Shown here: positions 8,078-16,889 of the stretch, in pieces
Numbering within the stretch: position 1 is the stretch's first letter
Layout of the letters: every line of letters starts with the position of its first letter
Assembly (NCBI GenBank): GCA_029260795.1
Contig: JAJDCO010000096.1
Location: 1-64,000, forward strand
Length of the DNA: 64,000 nt
Direction: 5' to 3'
Source: Planctomycetota bacterium
GTDB taxonomy: Bacteria; Planctomycetota; OFTM77
Made by a program: the position numbers and the translations under genes
Notes under the pieces: generated by a model
The model's input: the letters and a program-made list of their open reading frames with translations, nothing else
Databases searched by the model: none
Told to the model about the DNA's origin: nothing

Positions 8078-9312
8078 GTGAGAACGTGAAGCCTCGCTTG
8101 AACGTGCTCGTGTTCAACTGCGGATATGTCGGCACCGGAGTCGGAGACTACGGCAAGGCGATGAATCGAGCCCTGCGCGCGACCGGCGAGGTGGAGCTGC
8201 AGCAAGTGACGGGACAGTGCACGTGCGAGGACCGCGTCGGGCGGAACTTCCACGCGGGTGAGTCGCACTGTGCCTACAACCTGCTGGAGCAATGGAGCCG
8301 TCGCCTCGATCGGAGGCGAGGACGCCTCGCCGGTCGGCCGTTCGACAGTCCCGAGCGACCTTGGTCGGCGGCTGTCCGAGGAGCCCGCTATCGGCGGCTC
8401 GTCTCGGAGCATGCCCCTGATGTGGTGCACTACCATCTCGATCGCAACTACTATGGCCTCGAGCCCCTGCGGGCCCTGATGCGCTCACCGCGGCCGCCGG
8501 TCGTTGTGACGGTTCACGAGATCGAAGACTGGGGACCGACGGCGCGCGTCGCGCTGAGAGACGTCGACGCCGTGCTCGTCCATTCGAAGGATCTCGCGCA
8601 GCGGCTGTGCGACGAGCTCGGGTTGGTCGACAACGTCCGCGTGGTCGCCCACGGTGCACCGGTACCCGAGTCCTGCCCCTCGGCAGAAGGCCGCAACGGC
8701 ATCGGCTGCTTTGGCCACCTCGGGGCGGTCAAGGGAACTCGGTACCTGGTCGGAGCGCTGCGGCGTCTGGCCCGGCGAGGACTGCGTCCGACGGTACGGT
8801 TCTTCGGAAACTACTCGCAGGAAGAACGGCAGGCAGTCGAGGCGTCTTTGCGGCGGCATGGGCTCTTGGATCAGGCTCACTTCGAAGGCTTCGTCGACGG
8901 CGGCGCCTTTCACCAGGCAATGGAGAGTGTGGCGATCGTGGCCGCTCCCTACCTCGCCTCGGCCGGAAGCGGAATCGTCAGCTACGCGCTCGCGCACGGA
9001 GCGGCCGTGGTTTGCACCTCGGTCGGGGCACTGCCTGAAACGGTCGGCGACGCGGGACGCGTCGTACCGCCGCGCCGGGTGAGGGCTCTGGAGTCGGTTC
9101 TTGCGGAGCTCTTGGAAGACTCCACGGTGACGGCCGAGCTCGGACGACAAGGATGGGAGCGCGCTCGCAACGAGCTCGCCTGGCCCGTGATCGCGGAGCG
9201 GCTCGTGTCCGTCCTTCGGGAAGCGATCGGCAGGTGTGATCGAAATCGAATCGCAGGCGGAGAACGCGGTGAGAGCCGTGAGGCACTCGCCGGCCACGGG
9301 AGGCAACGATGA
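8074..9312 (+). CDS. glycosyltransferase, GT4-like
   Basis: A 412-residue GT-B glycosyltransferase. The acceptor domain begins RLNVLVFNCGYVGTGVGDYG; the linker has VVAHGAPVP; the donor domain has GCFGHLGAVKGTRYLV and a C-terminal GALPETVGDAGRVVPP loop. The usual EX7E motif is replaced by ASAGSGIVSYALAHG, so the first glutamate is missing; this occurs in some divergent GT4 members but could alter the donor or activity. The start at 8074 overlaps the previous stop (ATGA); the frame is open further upstream but that part is antiparallel noise over the preceding gene. Confidence 0.84.
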   Translation: MSENVKPRLNVLVFNCGYVGTGVGDYGKAMNRALRATGEVELQQVTGQCTCEDRVGRNFHAGESHCAYNLLEQWSRRLDRRRGRLAGRPFDSPERPWSAAVRGARYRRLVSEHAPDVVHYHLDRNYYGLEPLRALMRSPRPPVVVTVHEIEDWGPTARVALRDVDAVLVHSKDLAQRLCDELGLVDNVRVVAHGAPVPESCPSAEGRNGIGCFGHLGAVKGTRYLVGALRRLARRGLRPTVRFFGNYSQEERQAVEASLRRHGLLDQAHFEGFVDGGAFHQAMESVAIVAAPYLASAGSGIVSYALAHGAAVVCTSVGALPETVGDAGRVVPPRRVRALESVLAELLEDSTVTAELGRQGWERARNELAWPVIAERLVSVLREAIGRCDRNRIAGGERGESREALAGHGRQR

Positions 9313-10412
9313 AGCTGAAGACACTGGCACACATCTCCAGCGATCTCTTCGACCTGGCGGCCGTTCGCCACGCTCGATCGCGCGCCAAGGCGTACCGTCT
9401 GCGGACCTTGAACCTCTCGATCACCTACAAGTGCGACTCGCGGTGCACGACCTGCGGGATCTGGAAGTTCTATCAGGACCGACCCGAAGATCTGAAGCGC
9501 GAGCTGAGCTTCGAGGACTACGAGCAGCTGTTTCGCGATCCCGTGGTCAAGAACGTCCAACGCATCACGATCTCCGGTGGCGAGCCCTTTCTACGCGACG
9601 ATCTCGAGGATCTGGTCGTGGCGGCACGGCTCTTCACCGAGGTGCGTGCATTCGGACTGATCACGAACGGGCTGCGACCCAAGCGGATCGCAGAGATCGC
9701 GGGAGCCATCCTCGACCGAGGTATCTTCCTCGGCGTCGATGTCTCACTCGACGGGATTGGCGCCGCCCATGACGAGGTCCGTGGACGACCCGGCAACTTC
9801 GTGAAGGTCGGTGAGACGCTCGATCGATTGCTGCCTCTCGCCCGAAAGCACGAGACACCGATCGGCGTCGGGCTGACCGTGACTCCCGGGCGCGTCGACC
9901 AGATCGCGAAGGTTCGCGACTACGCTGCCGAGCGGGAGATCGGATTCACGTGGCGTGTCGCCAGCACCTCGCCCTACTACGGCGAAGGTCGAATCATGCC
10001 ATTCTCCGACGACGAGAATGCACTCATCCGCTCCGAGCTGGCGCGCGAAGTGGCCGAGGCCGGGACCAACAAATCGAAGCGGCTCCTGTTCGAGAACATG
10101 ACCCAGTTTCTCGATGATCCAGGCCGGCAGGTGTTGCCCTGCTTCTCCGGCTTCGCGTCCGTGCTCGTCGATCCCTATGGCGACGTGTTCCCCTGCATCA
10201 TGCGAACTGATCGCCCTCTCGGAAACATCCGTCGCGCCGCTTTCCACCACATCTGGAAGGATCGAGCCTTCGCCGCCGTCCGCAAGGACATCCGCGACCA
10301 GGGCTGTGCCTGCTGGACTGAGTGCGAAGCAAATCCGACCTTGCGACTGGCCAAGCCCGAGATCGTCGTGGGCGAGGTGGTCGACAAGATCAAGAGCAAG
10401 CTGTCGGTGTAG
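9309..10412 (+). CDS. radical SAM/SPASM protein
   Basis: A 367-residue radical SAM protein with C42-x3-C46-x2-C49 (SITYKCDSRCTTCGIW), the GGEPFLRDDL SAM-binding motif and LITNGLRPKRI. The C-terminal third has SPASM-like cysteines (LPCFSGFASV, DVFPCIMRTD, CACWTECEANP). It overlaps the preceding glycosyltransferase by ATGA and is followed by a 183-bp gap. It is similar in design to the proteins at 4166 and 36913 but clearly not a recent copy. Its place inside a glycosyltransferase operon suggests a role in polymer or carrier modification rather than RiPP maturation, as no precursor peptide is seen. Confidence 0.88.
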   Translation: MKLKTLAHISSDLFDLAAVRHARSRAKAYRLRTLNLSITYKCDSRCTTCGIWKFYQDRPEDLKRELSFEDYEQLFRDPVVKNVQRITISGGEPFLRDDLEDLVVAARLFTEVRAFGLITNGLRPKRIAEIAGAILDRGIFLGVDVSLDGIGAAHDEVRGRPGNFVKVGETLDRLLPLARKHETPIGVGLTVTPGRVDQIAKVRDYAAEREIGFTWRVASTSPYYGEGRIMPFSDDENALIRSELAREVAEAGTNKSKRLLFENMTQFLDDPGRQVLPCFSGFASVLVDPYGDVFPCIMRTDRPLGNIRRAAFHHIWKDRAFAAVRKDIRDQGCACWTECEANPTLRLAKPEIVVGEVVDKIKSKLSV

Positions 10413-10595
10413 TCGGCCCGCACGAGGCGCGCTCGGGGCTCGCTCCTCGTCGTGTCGCTGGTGTCCTTCTGCGTGGGCGGGCTTTCGCCGCGAAGGGTTC
10501 AAGTCGCAGAGGCTCTGGAGCCGATAGGGAACACGATGACGATCTCGCAGGGCGGGATCTCGTGATCTGCGCGGGTATGAGAGGAGCGGTCGGTC

Positions 10596-12056
10596 ATGCG
10601 CATCGAGACCCGAAGCCTCGGCACACTGGTGGCCAGTCGAGGTGGCAGGAGCTTGCTCGTCGCCGCCTTCTTGGTCCTGGCGGCCTGGCTCGGCGCCGCG
10701 ATCGCTCGCGGGCAGCTCGCCCAAGTCGCGCTCATCCTGGGGAGCGCGACCCTCGCTCTGGGCTTCGGCTGGATTCTTCGGCGGCCGTATCTGGGCGTGG
10801 CTGCCTTCATGGTGTACCAGTTCGCGCTGCCGACGAGCGCGCTGGAAGACCACGCGGTCTTGAGCCGGCTCGGCGTGCTCCTGGCACTCACGACACTCGG
10901 CCTGACGGTGATCGGGATGCTCGTCCAAGAACGACGCGTCAGGCTGAAGCTGCCTTTGACCGTCGAGTGGCTCGCGTTGGTCTTCGTCTCGGGACTGACT
11001 CTGGCAACGGCGATCAACGGGTCCGATCGCACACCGCTCGGGTTGAGCTCGTGGCAGATTTGCGGCGAGTACTATCGCTCGCTCCTTCTGGCGACACTCT
11101 TTCTCCTGACCGTCCGGCGATTCGCCTCGCTCGACGTCCTCACCCGATTCCTGCTCGGGACCGCGATCGCCTATGCCGCCTATGGTCTTCTGCCCGGTGT
11201 CTCGGGAGTCTATCGCGGCGAAGAGGGGCCGGGTCGAGTCACGGGCCTGCATCATGATCCGAACTACTACGCGATCTACCTCGTGTTTCCGATCTTGGTC
11301 GCGTTGACTTTCTTGGTGCGCCGGTCCGGACGAGACCGATGGCTGTCGATTGCGCTGGTCGCGGTCGGTGGCCTGGCGCTCATCCTTTCGTACTCCCGAG
11401 GTGCCTGGCTCAGCGTCGTAGTCGGACTGGCCTACTTGGTGATGCGCGACCGCTTCCGTTGGCGGACGCTCGCGGTCGGCCTGGCCGTGGTCGGGACCGT
11501 GTGGCTACTCTTCGGTGGGGCGATCGTCGAGCGCTTTCAGGGCGTTGGCGACTTGTCGGCGAGCTCGAACAGCCTGGTGAGCCGACTCTACGCGGTCAAC
11601 TCGGGCTGGCGAATGTTCAGCTCGCACCTGGTCGCGGGCGTCGGGCTCGGTGAGTTCAAGTCGCATGTGATGTCGTACGGCGACGCGTTCCTGCATGGCC
11701 AGATGCAGATCGGCGCCCACAACACCTACATTCAGCTGCTGGCCGAGGGAGGCCTTCTCGTCGGCGGAACGTACCTCGCCTTCCTCGGTGCCCTGCAGTT
11801 CCAGCTCCGCCGAGCCGCTCGCAAGGCGGAGCGACTCGGCGCCCGCGAGGCGACGACGATTCTCGCTTTCGAAGTGGGCTTGATCGGAACTCTCGTCGGC
11901 ATGTCGAGCTTGACGCTCGGCAGCCACTATCGCGAGTGGATCTTCCTGTCGCTGGCCGCGGTCGCGATCCGACTGGTTGCCGAAGGGCGACTCACCTCGA
12001 GCGGCTCATCGATCGCTGTCGACACTGAAGCGCGCGTCGGGGAGGCCCAGCCATGA
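10596..12056 (+). CDS. O-antigen ligase / Wzy polymerase-like membrane protein
   Basis: A 486-residue polytopic inner-membrane protein with about ten to twelve hydrophobic segments (for example SLLVAAFLVLAAWLGAAIA near the start and LSIALVAVGGLALILSYSRG in the middle). The long periplasmic loop after GEFKSHVMSYGDAF and the segment GRVTGLHHDPNYYAIYLV, followed by SRGAWLSVV, match the Wzy_C/O-antigen ligase family, which polymerises or ligates lipid-linked oligosaccharides. A short leader before the first helix is arginine rich. It overlaps the next glycosyltransferase by ATGA. Whether it polymerises or ligates cannot be settled from sequence. Confidence 0.84.
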   Translation: MRIETRSLGTLVASRGGRSLLVAAFLVLAAWLGAAIARGQLAQVALILGSATLALGFGWILRRPYLGVAAFMVYQFALPTSALEDHAVLSRLGVLLALTTLGLTVIGMLVQERRVRLKLPLTVEWLALVFVSGLTLATAINGSDRTPLGLSSWQICGEYYRSLLLATLFLLTVRRFASLDVLTRFLLGTAIAYAAYGLLPGVSGVYRGEEGPGRVTGLHHDPNYYAIYLVFPILVALTFLVRRSGRDRWLSIALVAVGGLALILSYSRGAWLSVVVGLAYLVMRDRFRWRTLAVGLAVVGTVWLLFGGAIVERFQGVGDLSASSNSLVSRLYAVNSGWRMFSSHLVAGVGLGEFKSHVMSYGDAFLHGQMQIGAHNTYIQLLAEGGLLVGGTYLAFLGALQFQLRRAARKAERLGAREATTILAFEVGLIGTLVGMSSLTLGSHYREWIFLSLAAVAIRLVAEGRLTSSGSSIAVDTEARVGEAQP

Positions 12057-13243
12057 GAGCTCGAAAGATAGCGCGCACCGGTGATCGACCTCGAGTGCTT
12101 CTGCTCTCCGATGCCACGCGTTTTGGAGGGGCTGAAGAGTATCTCGCCATGCTCGCCGAGGGACTGCCCGCCGAGGGCATCGATTCGGAGGTCCTGCTGG
12201 CGGCCCCCTCTCTCACGCCGGCTTTTCGAGAGCGCCTGCAGAGAACGGGAAGGCCGTTTCGCCACCTGGCGGTCGCGTCGTGCCAGTCTCGCTCGCCTCT
12301 GCGTCAACCGAGCCTGGTACCGGCCTACTTCAAGCTAGTCGGTGCGCTTCGAGCCGCCGAGGTCGATCTCCTCCACTTCAACCTTCCCGGTCCCTACGAC
12401 GCGCTGATCTCGTGGGCGGCTGTGGCAGCACGTCGAGCAGGAATTCCGGGCGTCGTGACGACCGAGCACCTTCCCTGTGTACCGCGCTACCGCAAGCTCT
12501 CTTGGCTCAAGGTGCGCGCCCATCGATGTGTCGACCGTGTGCTGACGGTCTCGCGGGACAACCGCGAGCAGCTGGTGCAACGACACCGCGTCAATCCCGA
12601 TCGAGTCCGAGTCATACACAACGGCATCGATCCCGGGCCCTTTCTCGCAACTCCTCCTCCGAGCGGAGATCGTCTGGTGATCGGCTGCGTCGGCCGACTC
12701 GTTCCTCAGAAGGGGCAGGCACGCCTGCTGGATGCGCTCGCCTCTTGCCGGGAACGCATCGAGCTGCGGCTCATCGGCGAAGGTCCGATGCAATCCGAGC
12801 TGGAGGATCAGGTGCGCCGCCTCGGCCTCGAGGACCGGGTCGAGCTTCGGGGGTTCCGAGCGGACCTCGTCGGCGAGCTGGCGGCGATCGATCTACTCGT
12901 CATGCCTTCGGATCACGAGGGTCTGCCGCTCGCGCTTCTGGAAGCCATGGCCGCAGGGCGAGGGGCGGTGGCTTTCGATGTCGGTGGCATTCGGGAGGTC
13001 ATCGTGCCCGGTCGAACCGGTCGATTGATTCCCGCCGGTGACGTGGCCGGCCTGGCGGCGGCCCTCGACGACATCGCCCGGCACCCGAATCTCGCTCTCG
13101 AGTACGGCCTCGAAGCGCGACGTCGTGTCACATCGAGCTTCACGCGACAAGTAATGGTCTCCCGCACCGCTGAGGTCTACCGCCAAGTGCTGGCGGAGCG
13201 AAGCGGTGGGGTGTTGGCCGGCGCCGAGGCGACGCAGCCGTGA
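12053..13243 (+). CDS. glycosyltransferase family 4
   Basis: A 396-residue GT4 enzyme. The N-domain begins RPRVLLLSDATRFGGAEEYL; VIHNGIDPGPF marks the start of the donor domain; GCVGRLVPQKG and the EX7E motif in DHEGLPLALLEAMAAG are intact, followed by GGIREVIVPGRTGRLIP. It overlaps the Wzy-like gene upstream and the heparinase-like gene downstream (both ATGA), so the three are surely co-translated. Likely a cytoplasmic sugar transferase for the repeat unit of the locus polymer. Confidence 0.9.
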   Translation: MRARKIARTGDRPRVLLLSDATRFGGAEEYLAMLAEGLPAEGIDSEVLLAAPSLTPAFRERLQRTGRPFRHLAVASCQSRSPLRQPSLVPAYFKLVGALRAAEVDLLHFNLPGPYDALISWAAVAARRAGIPGVVTTEHLPCVPRYRKLSWLKVRAHRCVDRVLTVSRDNREQLVQRHRVNPDRVRVIHNGIDPGPFLATPPPSGDRLVIGCVGRLVPQKGQARLLDALASCRERIELRLIGEGPMQSELEDQVRRLGLEDRVELRGFRADLVGELAAIDLLVMPSDHEGLPLALLEAMAAGRGAVAFDVGGIREVIVPGRTGRLIPAGDVAGLAAALDDIARHPNLALEYGLEARRRVTSSFTRQVMVSRTAEVYRQVLAERSGGVLAGAEATQP

Positions 13244-15354
13244 CTGCGAGCTTTGATCGGTTCCGCTGGTACTACCGACGACTGCGAGCCATGCGTCCGG
13301 CCGAGGTGGCGCTTCGACTCGGGCGCAACTTGAGAAACATCCGCGACCGCCTGGGAGTCGCGCCCTCCGATAACGCGCTCTTGGGCGACCTCGAGGCGAC
13401 GACGGTCGAGGCGTTCTTCGCCGAGCACCGGTTCTTGTTCGAGCCCGGCGACCGGGAGACCTACGTCGAGCGCTACCAGCGGCACCTGCCCGACGAGCGC
13501 AATGATCTCCTGCGGCGAGTCGACGAGGTCTTGGAGGGACGCTTTCGACTCTTCGGCGGAGAGCCCGTTCCGCTCGGGGCACCGCTCGACTGGCACCGCG
13601 ATCCCGAGACCGGGGAAGCCTGGCCGCTCGCATTTTGGACGCAGCTCCATCCGAACTTCGCCGGCTGCGGGGAGGCTCGCACCATTTGGGAGGTCGGGCG
13701 CCAAGGCTACCTGTACGACCTCGGCAAGGCGGCCTGGCTGACGGGTGACGAACGGGCCGCCGAGGCGGCGCGCTCGCACATCGATAGCTGGATCGAGCAG
13801 AACCCTCCCTTGCATGGCATCCACTGGTTCTCGCCGCTGGAGTGTGCGATTCGAATCGTCGCGTGGACCTTCACCCTGCACTGGCTCCGTGAGTCTTCGG
13901 CTCTCGACGATGCCTTCCTTCGGCGCTGTCTCACGTCGATCGCTCGCCAAGCGACCTTCATCGCCGAGAACATCTCGCGGTTCTCCTCCACCAACAACCA
14001 CACCATCGGCGAGGCCGTCGGCCTGCTCACGGCAGGCGTGATTCTACCGGGTAGTCCGCGCGCCGAGAGCTGGAGGGACACCGGACGCGAGCTCCTCGAG
14101 CAGGTCCTGCCGGAGCAGATGCACCGCGATGGCGTTCCGGTCGAGCAGGCGTTTCACTACGCGACCTTCCTTCTCGACTGGAGCATCTTCGGCCTGCGCC
14201 TCGGAGAGCAGAACGATATTGATTGGTCCCCTCGCTATCGAGGTGCCCTCAGCATGCTCGGCGGGTTCTTCCAATCGGTGTTGCCCGAGGGAGGCGCACT
14301 CCCAGCCATCGGTGACAGCGACGATGGCTTCGCCCTCGGCTTGCTGGGGGGAAATGACCGACCGGGACCCGCGGCCTTGAACCTGTGTGCGGCTTGGGCC
14401 CGGCGCACCGACTGGGTGCGTCCGCACGAGCCCGTCGACGAGAAGACCTTGTGGCTTCTCGGCAACGACTCGGTCGATTGGCTGCGCGGAGTCGAGGCGG
14501 CTCGACCGGCGACGGGCCTCACCACGATGCGCATGGGTGGCTATACCGTCCACCGGGGTCGCGTGGACGAGAGCGAGGAGTTCTTGCTCTTCGACCATGG
14601 TCCGATGGGGATGCCTCCACTCCGAGGCCACGGACATGCGGACGCCCTCCAGATCTGTCTGTCTCTCGGCGGTGAGGCGCTGCTCGTCGATCCCGGTACC
14701 TATCGCTACCATCGCGGCGGCGTTTGGCGGGACTACTTCCGTGGACTGCGCGCCCACAACACCGCTTCGCTCGACCTGGAGAATCCGTTCTCTCCACTGG
14801 GTCCCTTTCAATGGGGTGACGGAATCGACGGTCGAGTCGAGCTCGCCTGGCATCAGGATGGGATCGTCCGGCTGAAGGGAGCACACGATGCCTGGCAAGT
14901 CGCCGGCATCGCGGGAACGCACTCTCGCTGGGTGCTCCGCCTCGAGCCCGGGATCTGGCTCGTGATCGATCGCATCGAAGACAGTCGCAAGTCGATCGTC
15001 CAGCACTTCCATCTCGGTTCGGGGCGAGTCAGTGCCGGCGAAAACGGATGGCTGCTGCGGGGGCGTCGCGGTGGCTTGCTGCGCCTCACGGCGCAGGTGG
15101 GAGCCGAGGCGCGTCGCGTGTCCGGCGATCCGGGTGGCGCGGGCGGCTGGTCTTCACCGCGCTTCGGAGTCCTGGAGCCGGCCGAGACGATCCAGGTCTG
15201 GGGAGAGCCAGGGCAGGATGTCGTCGCGACGCTGTTGCAGCTCGGCCCGGCCGCCGAGGAGTCGAAGGTCCGGGTCGATCTGCTGTGGGAGGACGACCAG
15301 CGGTCGGCACGCGTGCGCCTGGGCGAGTCCGTCTGGCATGCCGCATTGGCGTGA
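13240..15354 (+). CDS. heparinase II/III family protein
   Basis: A 704-residue protein with the layout of uronic-acid polysaccharide lyases. It has an N-terminal alpha/alpha-toroid (the FRWYYRRLRAMRPAEVALRL opening is common in this group; the NNHTIGEAVGLL and NLCAAWARR segments belong to the toroid) and a C-terminal beta-sandwich (residues about 440-690) with GHGHADALQICLSLGGEALL, where the HGHAD histidines are family markers. No signal peptide is visible; the GTG start overlaps the preceding stop. Members next to GT4 and Wzy genes usually trim or modify a uronate-containing polymer, which fits the AlgD-type dehydrogenase encoded at 20469. Confidence 0.85.
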   Translation: MTASFDRFRWYYRRLRAMRPAEVALRLGRNLRNIRDRLGVAPSDNALLGDLEATTVEAFFAEHRFLFEPGDRETYVERYQRHLPDERNDLLRRVDEVLEGRFRLFGGEPVPLGAPLDWHRDPETGEAWPLAFWTQLHPNFAGCGEARTIWEVGRQGYLYDLGKAAWLTGDERAAEAARSHIDSWIEQNPPLHGIHWFSPLECAIRIVAWTFTLHWLRESSALDDAFLRRCLTSIARQATFIAENISRFSSTNNHTIGEAVGLLTAGVILPGSPRAESWRDTGRELLEQVLPEQMHRDGVPVEQAFHYATFLLDWSIFGLRLGEQNDIDWSPRYRGALSMLGGFFQSVLPEGGALPAIGDSDDGFALGLLGGNDRPGPAALNLCAAWARRTDWVRPHEPVDEKTLWLLGNDSVDWLRGVEAARPATGLTTMRMGGYTVHRGRVDESEEFLLFDHGPMGMPPLRGHGHADALQICLSLGGEALLVDPGTYRYHRGGVWRDYFRGLRAHNTASLDLENPFSPLGPFQWGDGIDGRVELAWHQDGIVRLKGAHDAWQVAGIAGTHSRWVLRLEPGIWLVIDRIEDSRKSIVQHFHLGSGRVSAGENGWLLRGRRGGLLRLTAQVGAEARRVSGDPGGAGGWSSPRFGVLEPAETIQVWGEPGQDVVATLLQLGPAAEESKVRVDLLWEDDQRSARVRLGESVWHAALA

Positions 15355-15384
15355 GACGCTCCGAGATCGGTGTCTTCGGGTCGA

Positions 15385-16647
15385 TCACTTCGGCAGGAGA
15401 AACAGCTCTCGCCGTTGCTTCGTGTCGAAGAGCTTCACGAGCAGGTCGCGGTCTTCTTCGGTGACGGCTCGCAGAGCGGCCATTCTCTTTGCAAGCCCCT
15501 CGCTTGCTCGCGCACTCTGGATGGCAAGCTGCACCGCGACGTTGCCTTCGATGAGCAATCGGTCGAGCCCGCTCTTCTCGCTCTGTGCAATCGTGGACTC
15601 GGCGTTGAGGACTTGCCCCCCGAGCATGGCGGCCTGCATGGCGGCCATCCGATAGATCTGGGGAATGGCCTGGGGGAAGCGTTCGCTCAGCTCCTGGGCA
15701 TGGAGACGAGCGCCGGTCAACGTCTCGCCCGAGGTGTCTTTCAGGGGAATGATGGCCACCAGAAATGGGCGGCCCGCCGCGCTGGTCTGCGCGTCGACGG
15801 AGGCGAAGCCCCCGGGGCGTTGGTGCGCGCCCGGCTTCTGCATCCAAGCCATCATTCCGATCGCCTGCGCGAGGTCGCACAGAGCTGGCTTGGCCAGGAT
15901 CTCTTCGGGGATCGGCCAGTAGACGATGTGATAGGGCGTCGTGAGGTCCCAGTGAACGGTCGTCGGGATCTCGAACGGCACCGAGGGTGAGGCGAGGGGC
16001 TTGCCCTGGGGCAAGGGGATCGCGCCGATCTGTTGGGCGAGCGCTTCGACGAGGGCATCCCGGTCGAAGCGTCCGACGATCGCGATCGACGGGAGGCCGT
16101 TCGCGTACAGGCGACGCTTCAGATAGGCGTTCATCTCCTCGGCCTCGAGCGCGCCGAGGTGAGCGTTGAGCTGGACCTCGGTCAGCCCGAATCCGACGGC
16201 TTGGGCCCAGGCGGCGATCGCCATCTTTCCACTGTTGCCCTGTCGATCCACGTTCTCGATCTCGGAGATGACGCGCGGGACCTCGCGCTCGAGATCCTCC
16301 GCGTGGACCATGGGGCCGGCGAGCCAGGCAGCCTGGAGCTCGACACCTTGCTTCCAATGCTCCGCCTTCCGCACGAAGTCGAGGTGCATTCCGTCGGTCA
16401 TCGTCTCGGCGTTGACCTCGCGGTAGTCCGAGATCGGCCCCGTGCTGGTCAGCAGCAAGTGCTCGACCAGGTGGCTCACTTGGGCACGGCCGGCCTCGTC
16501 CCCCGTCAGTCCGTAAGGGACCACCGAGATGATGGAGATGTGCTGGGAGCTAGAGAGAGGGAGGAGCTGGACCCGAATCCCGTTTTCGAGCGTTAGTGTC
16601 TCGGTGTCGAGTGTCCAGGCAGACAGGAGCAAGGCGGCGAGCAGCAT
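15385..16647 (-). CDS. M16 family zinc peptidase
   Basis: A 420-residue exported peptidase of the pitrilysin/processing-peptidase family. The inverted zinc motif is H59-L-V-E62-H63, with the downstream glutamate likely in PRVISEIENVD. A short signal-peptide-like N-terminus (MLLAALLLSAW) begins at 16647, preceded by AGGA at 8 bases; the open frame continues upstream but that part is not family-like. The length fits a single M16 subunit with one active and one inactive half. It is convergent with the heparinase gene (30 bp apart) and divergent from the CapK-like gene. Substrate unknown. Confidence 0.85.
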   Translation of the reverse strand: MLLAALLLSAWTLDTETLTLENGIRVQLLPLSSSQHISIISVVPYGLTGDEAGRAQVSHLVEHLLLTSTGPISDYREVNAETMTDGMHLDFVRKAEHWKQGVELQAAWLAGPMVHAEDLEREVPRVISEIENVDRQGNSGKMAIAAWAQAVGFGLTEVQLNAHLGALEAEEMNAYLKRRLYANGLPSIAIVGRFDRDALVEALAQQIGAIPLPQGKPLASPSVPFEIPTTVHWDLTTPYHIVYWPIPEEILAKPALCDLAQAIGMMAWMQKPGAHQRPGGFASVDAQTSAAGRPFLVAIIPLKDTSGETLTGARLHAQELSERFPQAIPQIYRMAAMQAAMLGGQVLNAESTIAQSEKSGLDRLLIEGNVAVQLAIQSARASEGLAKRMAALRAVTEEDRDLLVKLFDTKQRRELFLLPK

Positions 16648-16889
16648 GGAGAGTGTCCTTTCGGTTTCGAATGTGACCGAGACCATGATATCGATCCGGG
16701 GCGCCGACGAACATGGCGATACCGCGATCCCGAAGAAACCGACGAATCCTCTCAAGCCTCCAGGACCTGCGACCCGATACCAGTCGAGCGGAGCCCGTAT
16801 CGCTCGAGCGAGCGCGGCTCGGACTGGAGGCGCCGGCCGAGAGGGCGAGCGCCGAGTGTGTACCCTTTCCACGGGCCGGAGCTTTCAGG

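Noticed and set aside
4166..10412. Radical SAM/SPASM proteins as part of a RiPP cluster
   Set aside because: No short precursor-like gene, peptidase or exporter lies next to them; neighbours are glycosyltransferases.
10413..10595. Possible tRNA (GGTTCAAGTC near 10498)
   Set aside because: No acceptor stem, anticodon arm or D-arm can be folded around it.
9744..11255. 503-codon minus-strand frame
   Set aside because: Antisense to a radical SAM gene and the Wzy-like gene; composition is charged and featureless.
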